DNA of 64,000 nt from Pseudomonas parafulva (GTDB lineage: Bacteria; Pseudomonadota; Gammaproteobacteria; Pseudomonadales; Pseudomonadaceae). Under the pieces are notes generated by a model, which had not been told where the DNA came from, searched no databases, and was given only the letters and a program-made list of their open reading frames with translations. This document shows, piece by piece, positions 44,133-52,602 of the stretch. The DNA lies in assembly GCF_002021815.1 (NCBI RefSeq), contig NZ_CP019952.1, positions 1,953,001 through 2,017,000 on the forward strand, in the 5' to 3' direction. The stretch's first letter is position 1. The number at the start of each line of letters is the position of its first letter. A program made the translations under genes and the position numbers.

Positions 44133-44330
44133 ATGCTTAAAGATATCCGTTGCGGTAATTGCAAACGACTCCTCGCCCGAGCGGCGGGGATCAGCCAGCT
44201 CCAGATCAAGTGCTCCCGGTGTGGGACGTTGAATCATGTGAAGACCTTGAGTCTCGAGTTATCGTCATCGAGCGATAAAGAGAGCGACGTTGATCGCCTA
44301 ACTACTCAGTCGAATAAGGTAATCATATGA
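44133..44330 (+). CDS. Com-like zinc-finger translational regulator
   Basis: A 65-residue ORF, MLKDIRCGNCKRLLARAAGI and SQLQIKCSRCGTLNHVKT. The four Cys (CGNC and CSRC) form the zinc finger of phage Mu Com, which binds mom mRNA and activates its translation. No Mom-like gene is next to it; instead the stop overlaps (ATGA) the muramidase gene, whose mRNA may be its target. The C-terminal part is acidic and Ser-rich. Confidence 0.75.
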   Translation: MLKDIRCGNCKRLLARAAGISQLQIKCSRCGTLNHVKTLSLELSSSSDKESDVDRLTTQSNKVII

Positions 44331-45496
44331 ATATTGTCACCACCCCAATTAAAAGTGCGGATGAGAATATCTGCGGGGCTGAATTTTCTGTCGTGAATAA
44401 TGCAAGCGGTTCTGACTATGGAAGTGCGAGCCAGCGCCTGACATTTAATGCTTTTTCAGATGGTGCTAATGGTAGTTCAGCATCAGGCGTTTTTGCTTTT
44501 AATGCAGATGCGGTCAATGCTACAATCCAAATCGATTACGCGCTCTCCGCTGTGTTTTCTGTCTATGAATTTAAACAGGCGGTTATCGAAAAGCCGGATC
44601 CAGAGTCAGGCGAGACGTCGAGCGAGATTGTATATGAGGATAATGCTCAGGTTCACCTGATGGTGCTGCGCCAAGGTCAGCTTATTTTCAATAAACGGTA
44701 TACACTCAAAACTGAAGGTGAAGATGGAAAGTTGATAAATACCAGTGAGCCAGGTATTTATTTTGGTGGTGGATTCTCAATCAATATGCCTATCGTTATG
44801 GGCGCTCCATATCTGGCTACATTGCACAGTTTGGATGCGCGCTCGGCGGTGATCCGTATTAGTGCATCAAGAACTTCTGTCAATGCATCTGTCAGGCTGA
44901 CATTCCCGCTTGAGAACAAATCGACGAATTTCACAACTCGTGAGACTAAAGCCATTGATGCTGCATTGCGGCATAACGAAGGCAATACGGACTTCATGTA
45001 TCTTGACGATAGAGGTTTCGTGACCGTGGGAGTTGGATTCATGCTGCCCAATGAACAAGCAGCGTTGGCTTATCCATTCTTTGATCTGGACGACAATCCA
45101 GCATCAGACGAGCAGAAACGTTCGGAATGGCGCACTATTCATTCACTCCCGTCTGGCTATCTTCCTTCTTGGTACTCAGAGCACGGAGATCTATATCTTG
45201 AAAGTGAATTTATCGATTCCAAAGTTGCGGAGTTGATCGATGACAGCTTTATGGCGCTGTCTCGCATTTTTCCTGATGTAGGACAGTTGCCATCAGCAGC
45301 TCGGATTGCTCTGCAGGATATGGTTTATAACTTGGGTGAAGAGGGTCTGCGAAGGTACACAAACTTGAGAGCTGCAATTGCGCGTCGTGATTGGCAGACA
45401 GCTGCCGCTGAATCTCATCGAATCGGTCCCAATGATGAAAGGAATAATGCAACTCGTGACCTTTTCTTGGAGGCGGGGCGAGGCGGCGATTTCTGA
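44327..45496 (+). CDS. Protein with unknown N-terminal half and C-terminal T4/pesticin-type muramidase
   Basis: A 389-residue ORF. Residues 1-200 are of unknown family, beta-rich and polar. Residues ~205-389 resemble T4 lysozyme and the pesticin catalytic domain: Glu218 (HNEGN), Asp227 (LDDRG) and Thr233 (FVTVGVG) keep the T4 E11-D20-T26 spacing of 9 and 6. It has no signal peptide. AT-richer than neighbours. It is either the phage's endolysin, being the only one in the window, or a bacteriocin-like toxin on a prophage. It overlaps com. Confidence 0.8.
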   Translation: MNIVTTPIKSADENICGAEFSVVNNASGSDYGSASQRLTFNAFSDGANGSSASGVFAFNADAVNATIQIDYALSAVFSVYEFKQAVIEKPDPESGETSSEIVYEDNAQVHLMVLRQGQLIFNKRYTLKTEGEDGKLINTSEPGIYFGGGFSINMPIVMGAPYLATLHSLDARSAVIRISASRTSVNASVRLTFPLENKSTNFTTRETKAIDAALRHNEGNTDFMYLDDRGFVTVGVGFMLPNEQAALAYPFFDLDDNPASDEQKRSEWRTIHSLPSGYLPSWYSEHGDLYLESEFIDSKVAELIDDSFMALSRIFPDVGQLPSAARIALQDMVYNLGEEGLRRYTNLRAAIARRDWQTAAAESHRIGPNDERNNATRDLFLEAGRGGDF

Positions 45497-45835
45497 ATCA
45501 ATCTATCTTCAGCGACTAAGTAACATCTCTTTCCTTCCCTGGTTGGCTCCTTGAGCGATGCATTCAAGGCAATGCAGTGAACTGGTTTGGGCAGCGGCGG
45601 GGCTCTTTGTAGTCCCGGTCGCATCTCAGTCAGGTAAAGTGCTGATCACGGGAAGTGGATGTATATTTTATTCTGATTTTTCAATTGCTTCTAAATTCTC
45701 AGGGTTTGAATCGTATCTTGAATTCGTCTCTAACTCTTCGCCCCTTTCTCTGTTGTGCGAATTGTTAACAATTCAAGTAATGATTTTCGCCCAACATTTG
45801 CCATATCTCTTTTTCTGCAAGCTGGAGTCGAGCGA
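45497..45835 (+). other. AT-rich stretch between muramidase and holin
   Basis: A 339-bp gap. It contains a perfect 16-bp palindrome (see separate entry) and a 107-codon plus-strand frame (45558-45881) of poor composition that overlaps the holin. No convincing gene; a small immunity or regulatory element is possible. Confidence 0.45.
45769..45784. promoter_or_regulatory. Perfect 16-bp palindrome upstream of the holin
   Basis: GAATTGTTAACAATTC lies 52 bp before the holin ATG. Perfect palindromes of this length are typical operator sites; the regulator is unknown. Confidence 0.45.
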
Positions 45836-46162
45836 ATGGATTTTTTTCACCGCCTGCTCGACAAGCTCGACTGGGCAATAGCGGGTCTAATGGGCGCCTT
45901 GGTTGCAACCCGCTGGCACAAAGAGGACCTCACAGATCGCAAGGCCTGGATTCTTTTCCTGCTCACAGGTATGGCTTGTGCCCACTACCTCACAGGGATG
46001 GTCAGCGCGTACTTCGGGATAGTTGAGCCCCGCAGCGTGGCAGGCGTCGGGTTTCTACTGGGCACCTTCGGCGGCTCACTCATTGCTGCCGTCACCCGCG
46101 CCATCAAGGCCGCTGATCTATGGTCTGTCATCAGGTCCAAGTTCGGAGGGCCAAACGGATGA
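45836..46162 (+). CDS. Holin
   Basis: A 108-residue membrane protein. Start MDFFHRLLDKLDWAIAGLMG, with hydrophobic segments WAIAGLMGALVATRW, AWILFLLTGMACAHYLTG and VGFLLGTFGGSLIAAV, so about three spans and a charged C-terminus (RSKFGGPNG). The ATG at 45836 follows GGAG. It opens the inner membrane for the endolysin. It overlaps the next gene (ATGA). Confidence 0.75.
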   Translation: MDFFHRLLDKLDWAIAGLMGALVATRWHKEDLTDRKAWILFLLTGMACAHYLTGMVSAYFGIVEPRSVAGVGFLLGTFGGSLIAAVTRAIKAADLWSVIRSKFGGPNG

Positions 46163-46470
46163 TTCTCGAATACGTCAACGCGCTGGCTGCCGGCGTGATC
46201 GCCCTGTGGGCATCCTGGGCAGTCCTGAGCGGAAGAGTGCGAGACGGGGTGATCGGCAAAATCCTTTACTCGATCATCGCCCTGAGCGGCTACGCCATTC
46301 TGGCCAGGTCGGACCGCATGTTTTTCACCCCGAACACCGCCGGCGTCACGATGCATGTGGCCCTGGCTCTGGCTGGGCTGCGGCACATGTTCGTCATCAC
46401 CTACTGGCCGCGCGTGAAGCGCTGGATCTGTCGGCGCCTGGATTGTGACCTGTGCAAGCGGTCGAGCTGA
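46159..46470 (+). CDS. Second holin-like membrane protein
   Basis: A 103-residue ORF with spans VNALAAGVIALWASWAVLSG, GKILYSIIALSGYAILA and MHVALALAGLRHMFVITYW, then a Cys-containing basic tail (RRLDCDLCKRSS). It overlaps the first holin gene, so the two may act as holin and antiholin. Function inferred. Confidence 0.65.
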   Translation: MILEYVNALAAGVIALWASWAVLSGRVRDGVIGKILYSIIALSGYAILARSDRMFFTPNTAGVTMHVALALAGLRHMFVITYWPRVKRWICRRLDCDLCKRSS

Positions 46471-46565
46471 ACCGCACCACAAAATCGACATGCGCCGTTT
46501 CGTGGCGCTCAGATCCTGGTTGCGGCATTATGCAGTTTCAATACAGATATCTCAGGGAATGAGTC

Positions 46566-47036
46566 GTGAAGGAATTTTTTAAGTCGATCTGCATAGGATC
46601 CTTGCTCGTTATGACTACTGCCCATGCTGACGTGGGTCGTGAAGAAGAGCTGGATGAGGCGGTCCGTCAGTTCGCAGCAAAAGTGGAGGCCGTCTGGCAG
46701 CAGTGCCTTAAGAGACCAGATGTACGCACCACGAATGATAGCAATCGCTGTCTCGTAACGATGCTACGGGCGACTAACGATGCGGTTGAGCAGAAATATC
46801 TAGCCAAACTGGAAAAAGCTCGAGATATGGCTAAGCATCCAGATGGGTTTGCAACCTACGAGACGGTGCCGGGCCTCTTAGAGGAGTCTCAGGCTCAATG
46901 GAAGAAATACGTGAAAACTGATTGCGACGGTATAGGCGCAGAGAGCGCAGGCGGGACCGCCCGTTCCACCTTTGCACTCCGCTGTGAGTATCAACACGCT
47001 CTCCATCGCTTACGCGCACTGGACGCCTGGTTCTGA
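46566..47036 (+). CDS. LprI-like (DUF1311) periplasmic protein
   Basis: A 156-residue ORF from GTG with a signal peptide (MKEFFKSICIGSLLVMTTAHA). It has a Cys pattern (WQQCLKRPD, SNRCLVTML, KTDCDGIG, LRCEYQHALHRL) typical of LprI-like lysozyme inhibitors. It is after the holins, where an antilysozyme would be surprising except as protection. Another role in the envelope is possible. Confidence 0.6.
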   Translation: MKEFFKSICIGSLLVMTTAHADVGREEELDEAVRQFAAKVEAVWQQCLKRPDVRTTNDSNRCLVTMLRATNDAVEQKYLAKLEKARDMAKHPDGFATYETVPGLLEESQAQWKKYVKTDCDGIGAESAGGTARSTFALRCEYQHALHRLRALDAWF

Positions 47037-47137
47037 GTGCTCGAAGCCTCTTTCCACCCGCATCATAGGCATGTCGCCTGCACATCGATCTTTACCAATA
47101 TCTGCGAAATGCCATCCTAAGAACGTTCAGGTGACCT

Positions 47138-47746
47138 ATGAGCAGACCGATGCCGCCGGCCGCTCTGCTCGAATCACTGTGGCTGACACTGCGTCCCGCC
47201 CCTGAAGTGTGGGAGTGGATACAGCGCGAGATCCTCGCCACCACAGGCAGTATCCACAAGGAAGAGCACGCTCACCTTATCGACGCCAATATTGGCGTGC
47301 TGTGGGCATCCTCTGCCTTCAACCAGAAGGGTCGCTCAGTGCTTGGCCAGGCCGAGCAACTGATGATCCGCGCGGGTGGATGGCAGAAGGCACGCCAAGA
47401 GCAGCAGATGCGGGAGTGGTTCGGCGAAGAGCTCCAATTCCTCATCACCCTGGCGGCTGACTACTGCGCCCAATGCACCGACGCTGAGTTCTGCGCCCTG
47501 GTCGAACACGAGCTCTACCACATCGCCCAGGCGACTGATCAGTACGGTGCACCTAAATTCACTCAGGACGGCATGCCCAAGCTGGAGATGCGCGGGCACG
47601 ACGTCGAGGAGTTCATCGGTGTGGTTCGCCGCTACGGTGCCAGCCAAGAAGTACAGCAGCTGATCGACGCTGCAAGCCGGCCGCCTGAGGTGGCCAAGAT
47701 CAACATTTCGAGGGCCTGCGGAACCTGTCTGCTCAAGTTGGCCTGA
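47138..47746 (+). CDS. Putative phage metallopeptidase
   Basis: A 202-residue protein with HELYH in ALVEHELYHIAQATD, the zinc-binding HExxH of the PhageMetallopep family, plus EMRGHDVEEFIGVVRRY, the third ligand region. It is directly before the terminase genes, as in other Pseudomonas phages. Substrate unknown. Confidence 0.75.
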   Translation: MSRPMPPAALLESLWLTLRPAPEVWEWIQREILATTGSIHKEEHAHLIDANIGVLWASSAFNQKGRSVLGQAEQLMIRAGGWQKARQEQQMREWFGEELQFLITLAADYCAQCTDAEFCALVEHELYHIAQATDQYGAPKFTQDGMPKLEMRGHDVEEFIGVVRRYGASQEVQQLIDAASRPPEVAKINISRACGTCLLKLA

Positions 47747-47777
47747 TGTGAGACAGGCATGAGACGGAATCCAATCT

Positions 47778-48254
47778 ATGGCAGCCCTGAAAAACGATGT
47801 GAAAGCCTTCATCGTTCAGGCTTTGGCGTGCTTTGACACGCCCACCCAGGTCTCACAAGCCGTGAAGCAAGAATTCGACATCGATGTGACCCGCCAGCAG
47901 GTGGAGCAGCACGACCCGACCAAGCGCGCCGGGGCCAACCTGGCTGCCAAATGGCGAACCCTTTTTGAGGACACCCGCAAGCGCTTTCGCGAGGAGACGG
48001 CCGAGATCCCTATCGCTAACCGAGCGTTCCGACTGCGCGGCCTAGGGCGAATGGCGGAGAAGGCCGAGAACATGCGCAACCTGGCGCTGACGGCCCAGCT
48101 GTACGAGCAGGCCGCTAAGGAATGCGGCGATATGTACGTCAACCGCAAGCTCGAACCCGACAAGCCCCTGGGCTCCCAGGCGGACCAGCAGCACGCCGTT
48201 GCTGAGTACACGCTGGAGCCAGACGAGAATGTCCCGACTACCCCGCACCTATGA
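47778..48254 (+). CDS. Terminase small subunit (DUF2280)
   Basis: A 158-residue ORF of the DUF2280 family, MAALKNDVKAFIVQALACFDTP, with helix-turn-helix-like DTPTQVSQAVKQEFDIDVTRQQ and a coiled coil (RGLGRMAEKAENMRNLALTA). It recognises the packaging site. It overlaps the large subunit by 26 bp. Confidence 0.8.
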   Translation: MAALKNDVKAFIVQALACFDTPTQVSQAVKQEFDIDVTRQQVEQHDPTKRAGANLAAKWRTLFEDTRKRFREETAEIPIANRAFRLRGLGRMAEKAENMRNLALTAQLYEQAAKECGDMYVNRKLEPDKPLGSQADQQHAVAEYTLEPDENVPTTPHL

Positions 48255-49557
48255 CGCGCCGGTCAAGCTGACGCCGAAGCAGGCGAACATCTACGTTTGG
48301 GGCTTCCAGCCCGAGGCGCGCTTCCGTGATGCGGTGTGCGGGCGTCGATTCGGTAAGACCTTCCTCGGCAAGGCAGAGATGCGCCGCGCGGCCCGGCTGG
48401 CTGCGGAGTGGGGTGTGAGCGTCGAGGACGAAATCTGGTACGGCGCGCCGACGTTCAAGCAGGCCAAGCGGGTATTCTGGCGCAGGCTGAAGCAGGCCAT
48501 TCCCGAAGCATGGCGCGCGGCCCGCCCCAACGAGACCGAATGCTCTATCACGCTCAAGTCCGGCCACATCATGCGCGTTGTCGGTCTCGACAACTACGAC
48601 AACCTGCGGGGTTCAGGTCTGTTCTTCGTCCTGGTGGACGAGTGGGCCGACTGCCCGTGGGCGGCATGGGAAGAAGTGCTGCGTCCCATGCTCTCGACCT
48701 GCCAGTACACGATTCCCGAGTCCGGCGAATCGAGGAAGGGCGGCCACGCGCTGAGGATCGGCACTCCGAAGGGTTTCAACCACTGCTACGACACCTATCG
48801 CGATGGGCAGCCAGGCGGTGAGCCTGACCACAAGAGCTGGCAGTACACATCGCTACAGGGTGGCAACGTCCCGGCCGAGGAGCTGGACGCAGCCCGCCGC
48901 AAGATGGACCCGCGCACGTTCCGCCAGGAATACGAGGCCGGGTTCGAGAACTACGCGGGTGTCGTCTACTACACCTTCGACCGGAATGAGTGCCGCACCA
49001 GCGCCCGCATCGAGCCAGGGGAAGCTCTACACATCGGCATGGACTTCAACGTCATGAAGATGGCGGCGGTCGCTTACGTGGTCCGGGACGGCCTACCGCT
49101 GGCGCTGGACGAATTCCACTCGGTGCGTGACACACCGGAGATGATCGACAAGATCAAGGCGCGATTCCCTGGGCATGGCATCTCCGTGTACCCCGACGCC
49201 AGCGGCCAGAACACCAGCAGCAAGAATGCCAGTGAATCGGACCTGTCCTTACTCAAGAAGGCAGGCTTCACCGTTGTGGTCGACTCGCAGAACCCTGGCG
49301 TCAAGGACCGCATCAACGCGGTCAACTCCATGTTCCTGAACACCTACGGCGAGCGCCGCCTCAAGATCAATATTGACCAGTGCCCGCAGCTTACACAGTG
49401 CCTGGAGCGCCAGACCTACACGGACAAGGGCGAGCCGGACAAAGACCTGAAGAAAGGTCACGACCACATGAACGACGCCGCAGGCTATTTCATCGCCAAG
49501 CGGTTCCCGATCAAGACTCAGTCCGCCGGCACCCGCCGCATCGGAGGTTTGGCGTAA
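48229..49557 (+). CDS. Terminase large subunit
   Basis: A 442-residue packaging motor. Walker A-like GRRFGKTFLGKAEM near residue 40, Walker B FFVLVDEWADCP, motif III RIGTPKG, and a C-terminal nuclease domain with GMDFNVMKMAAVAYV, VYPDASGQ and a final HDHMNDAAGYFI. The ATG at 48229 is used because the longer frame overlaps the small subunit more. It overlaps the portal start by 1 bp. Confidence 0.92.
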   Translation: MSRLPRTYDAPVKLTPKQANIYVWGFQPEARFRDAVCGRRFGKTFLGKAEMRRAARLAAEWGVSVEDEIWYGAPTFKQAKRVFWRRLKQAIPEAWRAARPNETECSITLKSGHIMRVVGLDNYDNLRGSGLFFVLVDEWADCPWAAWEEVLRPMLSTCQYTIPESGESRKGGHALRIGTPKGFNHCYDTYRDGQPGGEPDHKSWQYTSLQGGNVPAEELDAARRKMDPRTFRQEYEAGFENYAGVVYYTFDRNECRTSARIEPGEALHIGMDFNVMKMAAVAYVVRDGLPLALDEFHSVRDTPEMIDKIKARFPGHGISVYPDASGQNTSSKNASESDLSLLKKAGFTVVVDSQNPGVKDRINAVNSMFLNTYGERRLKINIDQCPQLTQCLERQTYTDKGEPDKDLKKGHDHMNDAAGYFIAKRFPIKTQSAGTRRIGGLA

Positions 49558-51026
49558 TGCCTGTTCAATCCACCAACCCAAAGTACGACGCTCACATCGA
49601 AGAGTGGCGGATGATGGACGATGCTCTGGAAGGCGAGTGCGCCATCAAGGGCAGTCCACGCAACCTGCCCAAGCCCAGCGGCATGGTTGAGGCTGAAAAG
49701 CTGGATGGCCAGGGCAATGCCTATCTCTATCAGAATTACACGGCGCGGGCACAGTACGACCACTGGGTGCGCGATTCGCTGCGCTCGATGATGGGTCTGG
49801 TCTCCCGGCTCATTCCTGAGGTGAAGCTGCCCAGCGGACTCAAGGGCGTGGAAGAGAACGCCACCGCTGACGGGTTTGGCCTGACTCAACTCTTCCTGCG
49901 CATCGTCCGGCAGACGATCTCCCACGGGCGTGTGCCGCTTGTGGTCAACGTGGACGACCAGGGCCAGCCTTACTTTGCAACCTACGCTGCTCGGAACGGC
50001 ATCAACTGGGATACCGCCGATCAAGGCGGTCGCCAGGATCTGGTGCTGGCCGTGTTCCGCGAGTTCCGCAAGAAGGCGGAGGACCGATACAGCCATGAGT
50101 GCCATACGGTCTACCGCGAGTTCTTCATGCAGGGGCAAGTCTGCTACACGGCTGTACGCAACGAAGCAGGCGAGCTCATTGAAGATGAGCGCCCCCTTGG
50201 CACCGTTGGCGCCGGCAACCAACTGGTGCGCGGCCTTGAGTACATCCCGGTCATCTACTGCGGCTCGACCGACAACTCACCGGACGTGGACGAGATCCCG
50301 CTGCTGACCATGGCCAGGGCTGCGCTGAAGTCGTACCAGCTCAGCGCTGACTACTTCACCGCTCTGCACCAGACCAGCCATCCACAGCCGTGGGTGTCCG
50401 GCCTGGACGAAAGCGTGGAGCTCAGTGTGACCGGGCCGTCTGCAGCCTGGGACCTAGGCCCAAACGGTCAGTGCGGATATCTGGAGTTCCAAGGGGCAGG
50501 CGTTGAGGCTGTCCGAACGGCCATGTCTGACCAGAAGAGCGCAGCCCTAGAGGCTGGCGCCAAGGTCATGGACGTGTCCGGTACCGAGTCGGGAGAGGCA
50601 CGCAAGACGCGCCAGAACGACCAGCATGCCACGCTGCACAGCATCGTCATCACCGCAGCGGCAGCCATTGAGCAGGCCTTGCGGTACGCCGCCGAGTGGA
50701 CTGGCTACAACCCGGACGACGTGGTCTTCACGGTCAAGCCGGAGTTTCTGATCCCAGAGGTCAACGCCCAGGTGCTGGCCGAGCTACAGAAGAGCGTCAT
50801 GGCCGGCACGATCAGCGCCGAGACCTACTGGCAGTACCTCACCACCGGCAAACTGCCTGAGCGGGCCTATGACGAAGAGGCCGGACTGATAAGCGACGAA
50901 CGTGAGTCGGCCGGCATCAACCTGGACAAAGACGATGGCGACGAAACCGACGCAAACGGCGGACGAGATGCTGCTGGAACAGGTCAGTCGGCACGCGGTG
51001 CTGCTGGAGCGGCTGAAGGCGGGTGA
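49557..51026 (+). CDS. Portal protein (DUF4055)
   Basis: A 489-residue protein of DUF4055 type. RPLGTVGAGNQLVRGLEYIP is in the middle and LDESVELSVTGPSAAWDLGP later. The C-terminus is helical and charged. It forms the dodecamer at the capsid vertex. Overlaps the next gene by 92 bp. Confidence 0.8.
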   Translation: MPVQSTNPKYDAHIEEWRMMDDALEGECAIKGSPRNLPKPSGMVEAEKLDGQGNAYLYQNYTARAQYDHWVRDSLRSMMGLVSRLIPEVKLPSGLKGVEENATADGFGLTQLFLRIVRQTISHGRVPLVVNVDDQGQPYFATYAARNGINWDTADQGGRQDLVLAVFREFRKKAEDRYSHECHTVYREFFMQGQVCYTAVRNEAGELIEDERPLGTVGAGNQLVRGLEYIPVIYCGSTDNSPDVDEIPLLTMARAALKSYQLSADYFTALHQTSHPQPWVSGLDESVELSVTGPSAAWDLGPNGQCGYLEFQGAGVEAVRTAMSDQKSAALEAGAKVMDVSGTESGEARKTRQNDQHATLHSIVITAAAAIEQALRYAAEWTGYNPDDVVFTVKPEFLIPEVNAQVLAELQKSVMAGTISAETYWQYLTTGKLPERAYDEEAGLISDERESAGINLDKDDGDETDANGGRDAAGTGQSARGAAGAAEGG

Positions 51027-52026
51027 GGTCAAGAAGCTCGAGACGGTCCTGCGCCAGGTGGATACGCAGGTGCGGGATCAACTGACCCGAAAGGATCTGA
51101 CGACATACAGCCGGACGCGCCTTGAGGAATTTTTGGGCCGTGTAGGCGCCAAGCTGCTGGGCATCTACCAGGCGTTCGGCGATCGCATGCAGGCAGACTT
51201 GGTGGACATCGCGCTCTACTTGGCCGCCTTCGAAAGCCGGAGTCTGTCCAGGGCGCTGCTTATCGACGCGATCATGCCGACCGACTCACTGATCCGGGCA
51301 GCAATCAATACCCAGCCACTGCAGGTGGCAGGCATCGACGGCGGCACGCTGCTCAAGCCCTTCCTTGCGGGCTGGACGCGAAACGAGTCGACCCGGGTCA
51401 CCAACGCCATACGGCTCGGCGTGGTGCAGGGCCAGACGAATGCGGAGATCACCCAGGCCATTCGGGGTACTGCCGCGCAGAACTTCACCGATGGCGTGCT
51501 GGCGGTCAGTAATCGCAACGCCAGGTCGGTTGTGCACACCGCCGTGCAGCACGTGTCCGCGACGGCACGCGTGGAGACGCTCGCCGCTAACGCCGAACTC
51601 GTTCCGGGCTACCGCATCGTGGCCACCCTCGACCGGAAGACCAGCCAGCAGTGCATGAGCCTGGACGGGCGTGAGTTCGAGATAGGGAAGGGGCCGGTGC
51701 CGCCGTTCCACATCAACTGCCGCACGACCATCACGCCCATCACCAAGCTGTCAGCAGCGCTCGCGAAGGGCGCCACGCGCGCATCTGTGGGCGCATCTGG
51801 CGGCGCGCAGGTCTCCGCCAGTCTCAGCTACTACCAGTGGCTGAAAACGCAGCCACCGGCGTTCCAGGACGCTGCGCTGGGGCCGGTGCGCGCAAAGCTG
51901 TTCCGCGATGGCGGGCTTACTGCGGAGCGGTTCGCCTCGCTGCAGTTGGACAAGAACTTCAAGCCACTGACTCTGGATCAGCTCAAGGAGCTGGAGCCGT
52001 TGGCGTTCGAGAGGGCGGGAATCTGA
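50935..52026 (+). CDS. Phage head morphogenesis protein, SPP1 gp7 family
   Basis: A 363-residue ORF. The central region (RVTNAIRLGVVQGQTNAEIT) and the end of the domain HINCRTTITPI carry the family pattern with QQCMSLDGREF. It is a minor capsid protein next to the portal. The ATG at 50935 was chosen by position; an upstream frame to 50902 is longer. Confidence 0.8.
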   Translation: MATKPTQTADEMLLEQVSRHAVLLERLKAGEVKKLETVLRQVDTQVRDQLTRKDLTTYSRTRLEEFLGRVGAKLLGIYQAFGDRMQADLVDIALYLAAFESRSLSRALLIDAIMPTDSLIRAAINTQPLQVAGIDGGTLLKPFLAGWTRNESTRVTNAIRLGVVQGQTNAEITQAIRGTAAQNFTDGVLAVSNRNARSVVHTAVQHVSATARVETLAANAELVPGYRIVATLDRKTSQQCMSLDGREFEIGKGPVPPFHINCRTTITPITKLSAALAKGATRASVGASGGAQVSASLSYYQWLKTQPPAFQDAALGPVRAKLFRDGGLTAERFASLQLDKNFKPLTLDQLKELEPLAFERAGI

Positions 52027-52058
52027 GTTAGCATCTCAGCTCCACTTAAGGAGCTAGC

Positions 52059-52523
52059 ATGGACCGAGCCATCCAGTCGAAGATTGAAGAGGCCTTGAAT
52101 GGGCTTTTCACCGCCGTCTCAATGCTTCAAGAGGCCTATCCGGGCAAACCATTTACTCCTGATGGACGCCTGGTCGGAGACATCGGTGAGGTCGTGGCGA
52201 GTCTGGCGTACTGCTTGACTCTGAATGAAGGGCTAACCAAGCACCACGATGCGGTTACTGATGACGGACGCAATGTGCAGATCAAAACAACGTTCGGAAC
52301 AAGCCTCACGTTTCCAGTCCATCATGTTCCTGACTACTACCTCGGCATTCGAATGAATCGTGACGGCACATTCGAAGAGATCTACAACGGGCCCGGGCTT
52401 CTGGTTAAAGAGCAATTGTCTCGTCGGAAAGCGACCAAGACAGGGCTGCATGGTGGGCTCATGTCGATGCTCAAGCGGGTGAACCAGCTAGTCCCCGACT
52501 CCGAGCGAATACCCAAGCGTTAA
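52059..52523 (+). CDS. PD-(D/E)XK-like nuclease-type protein in the head operon
   Basis: A 154-residue ORF. DGRLVGDIGEVVASLAY, KHHDAVTDDGRNVQIKTT and SRRKATKTGL show the E...D...QxK order of restriction-endonuclease-like folds, close to DUF6998-type proteins. It lies between head morphogenesis and scaffold genes, followed by its own terminator, the mark of a moron. Substrate is unknown. Confidence 0.6.
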   Translation: MDRAIQSKIEEALNGLFTAVSMLQEAYPGKPFTPDGRLVGDIGEVVASLAYCLTLNEGLTKHHDAVTDDGRNVQIKTTFGTSLTFPVHHVPDYYLGIRMNRDGTFEEIYNGPGLLVKEQLSRRKATKTGLHGGLMSMLKRVNQLVPDSERIPKR

Positions 52524-52534
52524 ACCTCAATTTG

Positions 52535-52560
52535 AACCCGGCCAAGTGTCGGGTTTTTTT
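52535..52560 (+). terminator. Terminator after the nuclease-like gene
   Basis: AACCCG-GCCAAGTGT-CGGGTT followed by TTTTT; rho-independent, isolating the moron from the scaffold gene. Confidence 0.8.
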
Positions 52561-52602
52561 ATGCCCGCGAGGCGGGCCAACCAGTCCCCAGGGGATAGCC
52601 AC

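Noticed and set aside
45558-45881. Plus-strand frame of 107 codons after the muramidase gene
   Set aside because: It overlaps the holin start, has no ribosome site and odd Cys/Ser-rich composition; an immunity gene cannot be supported.
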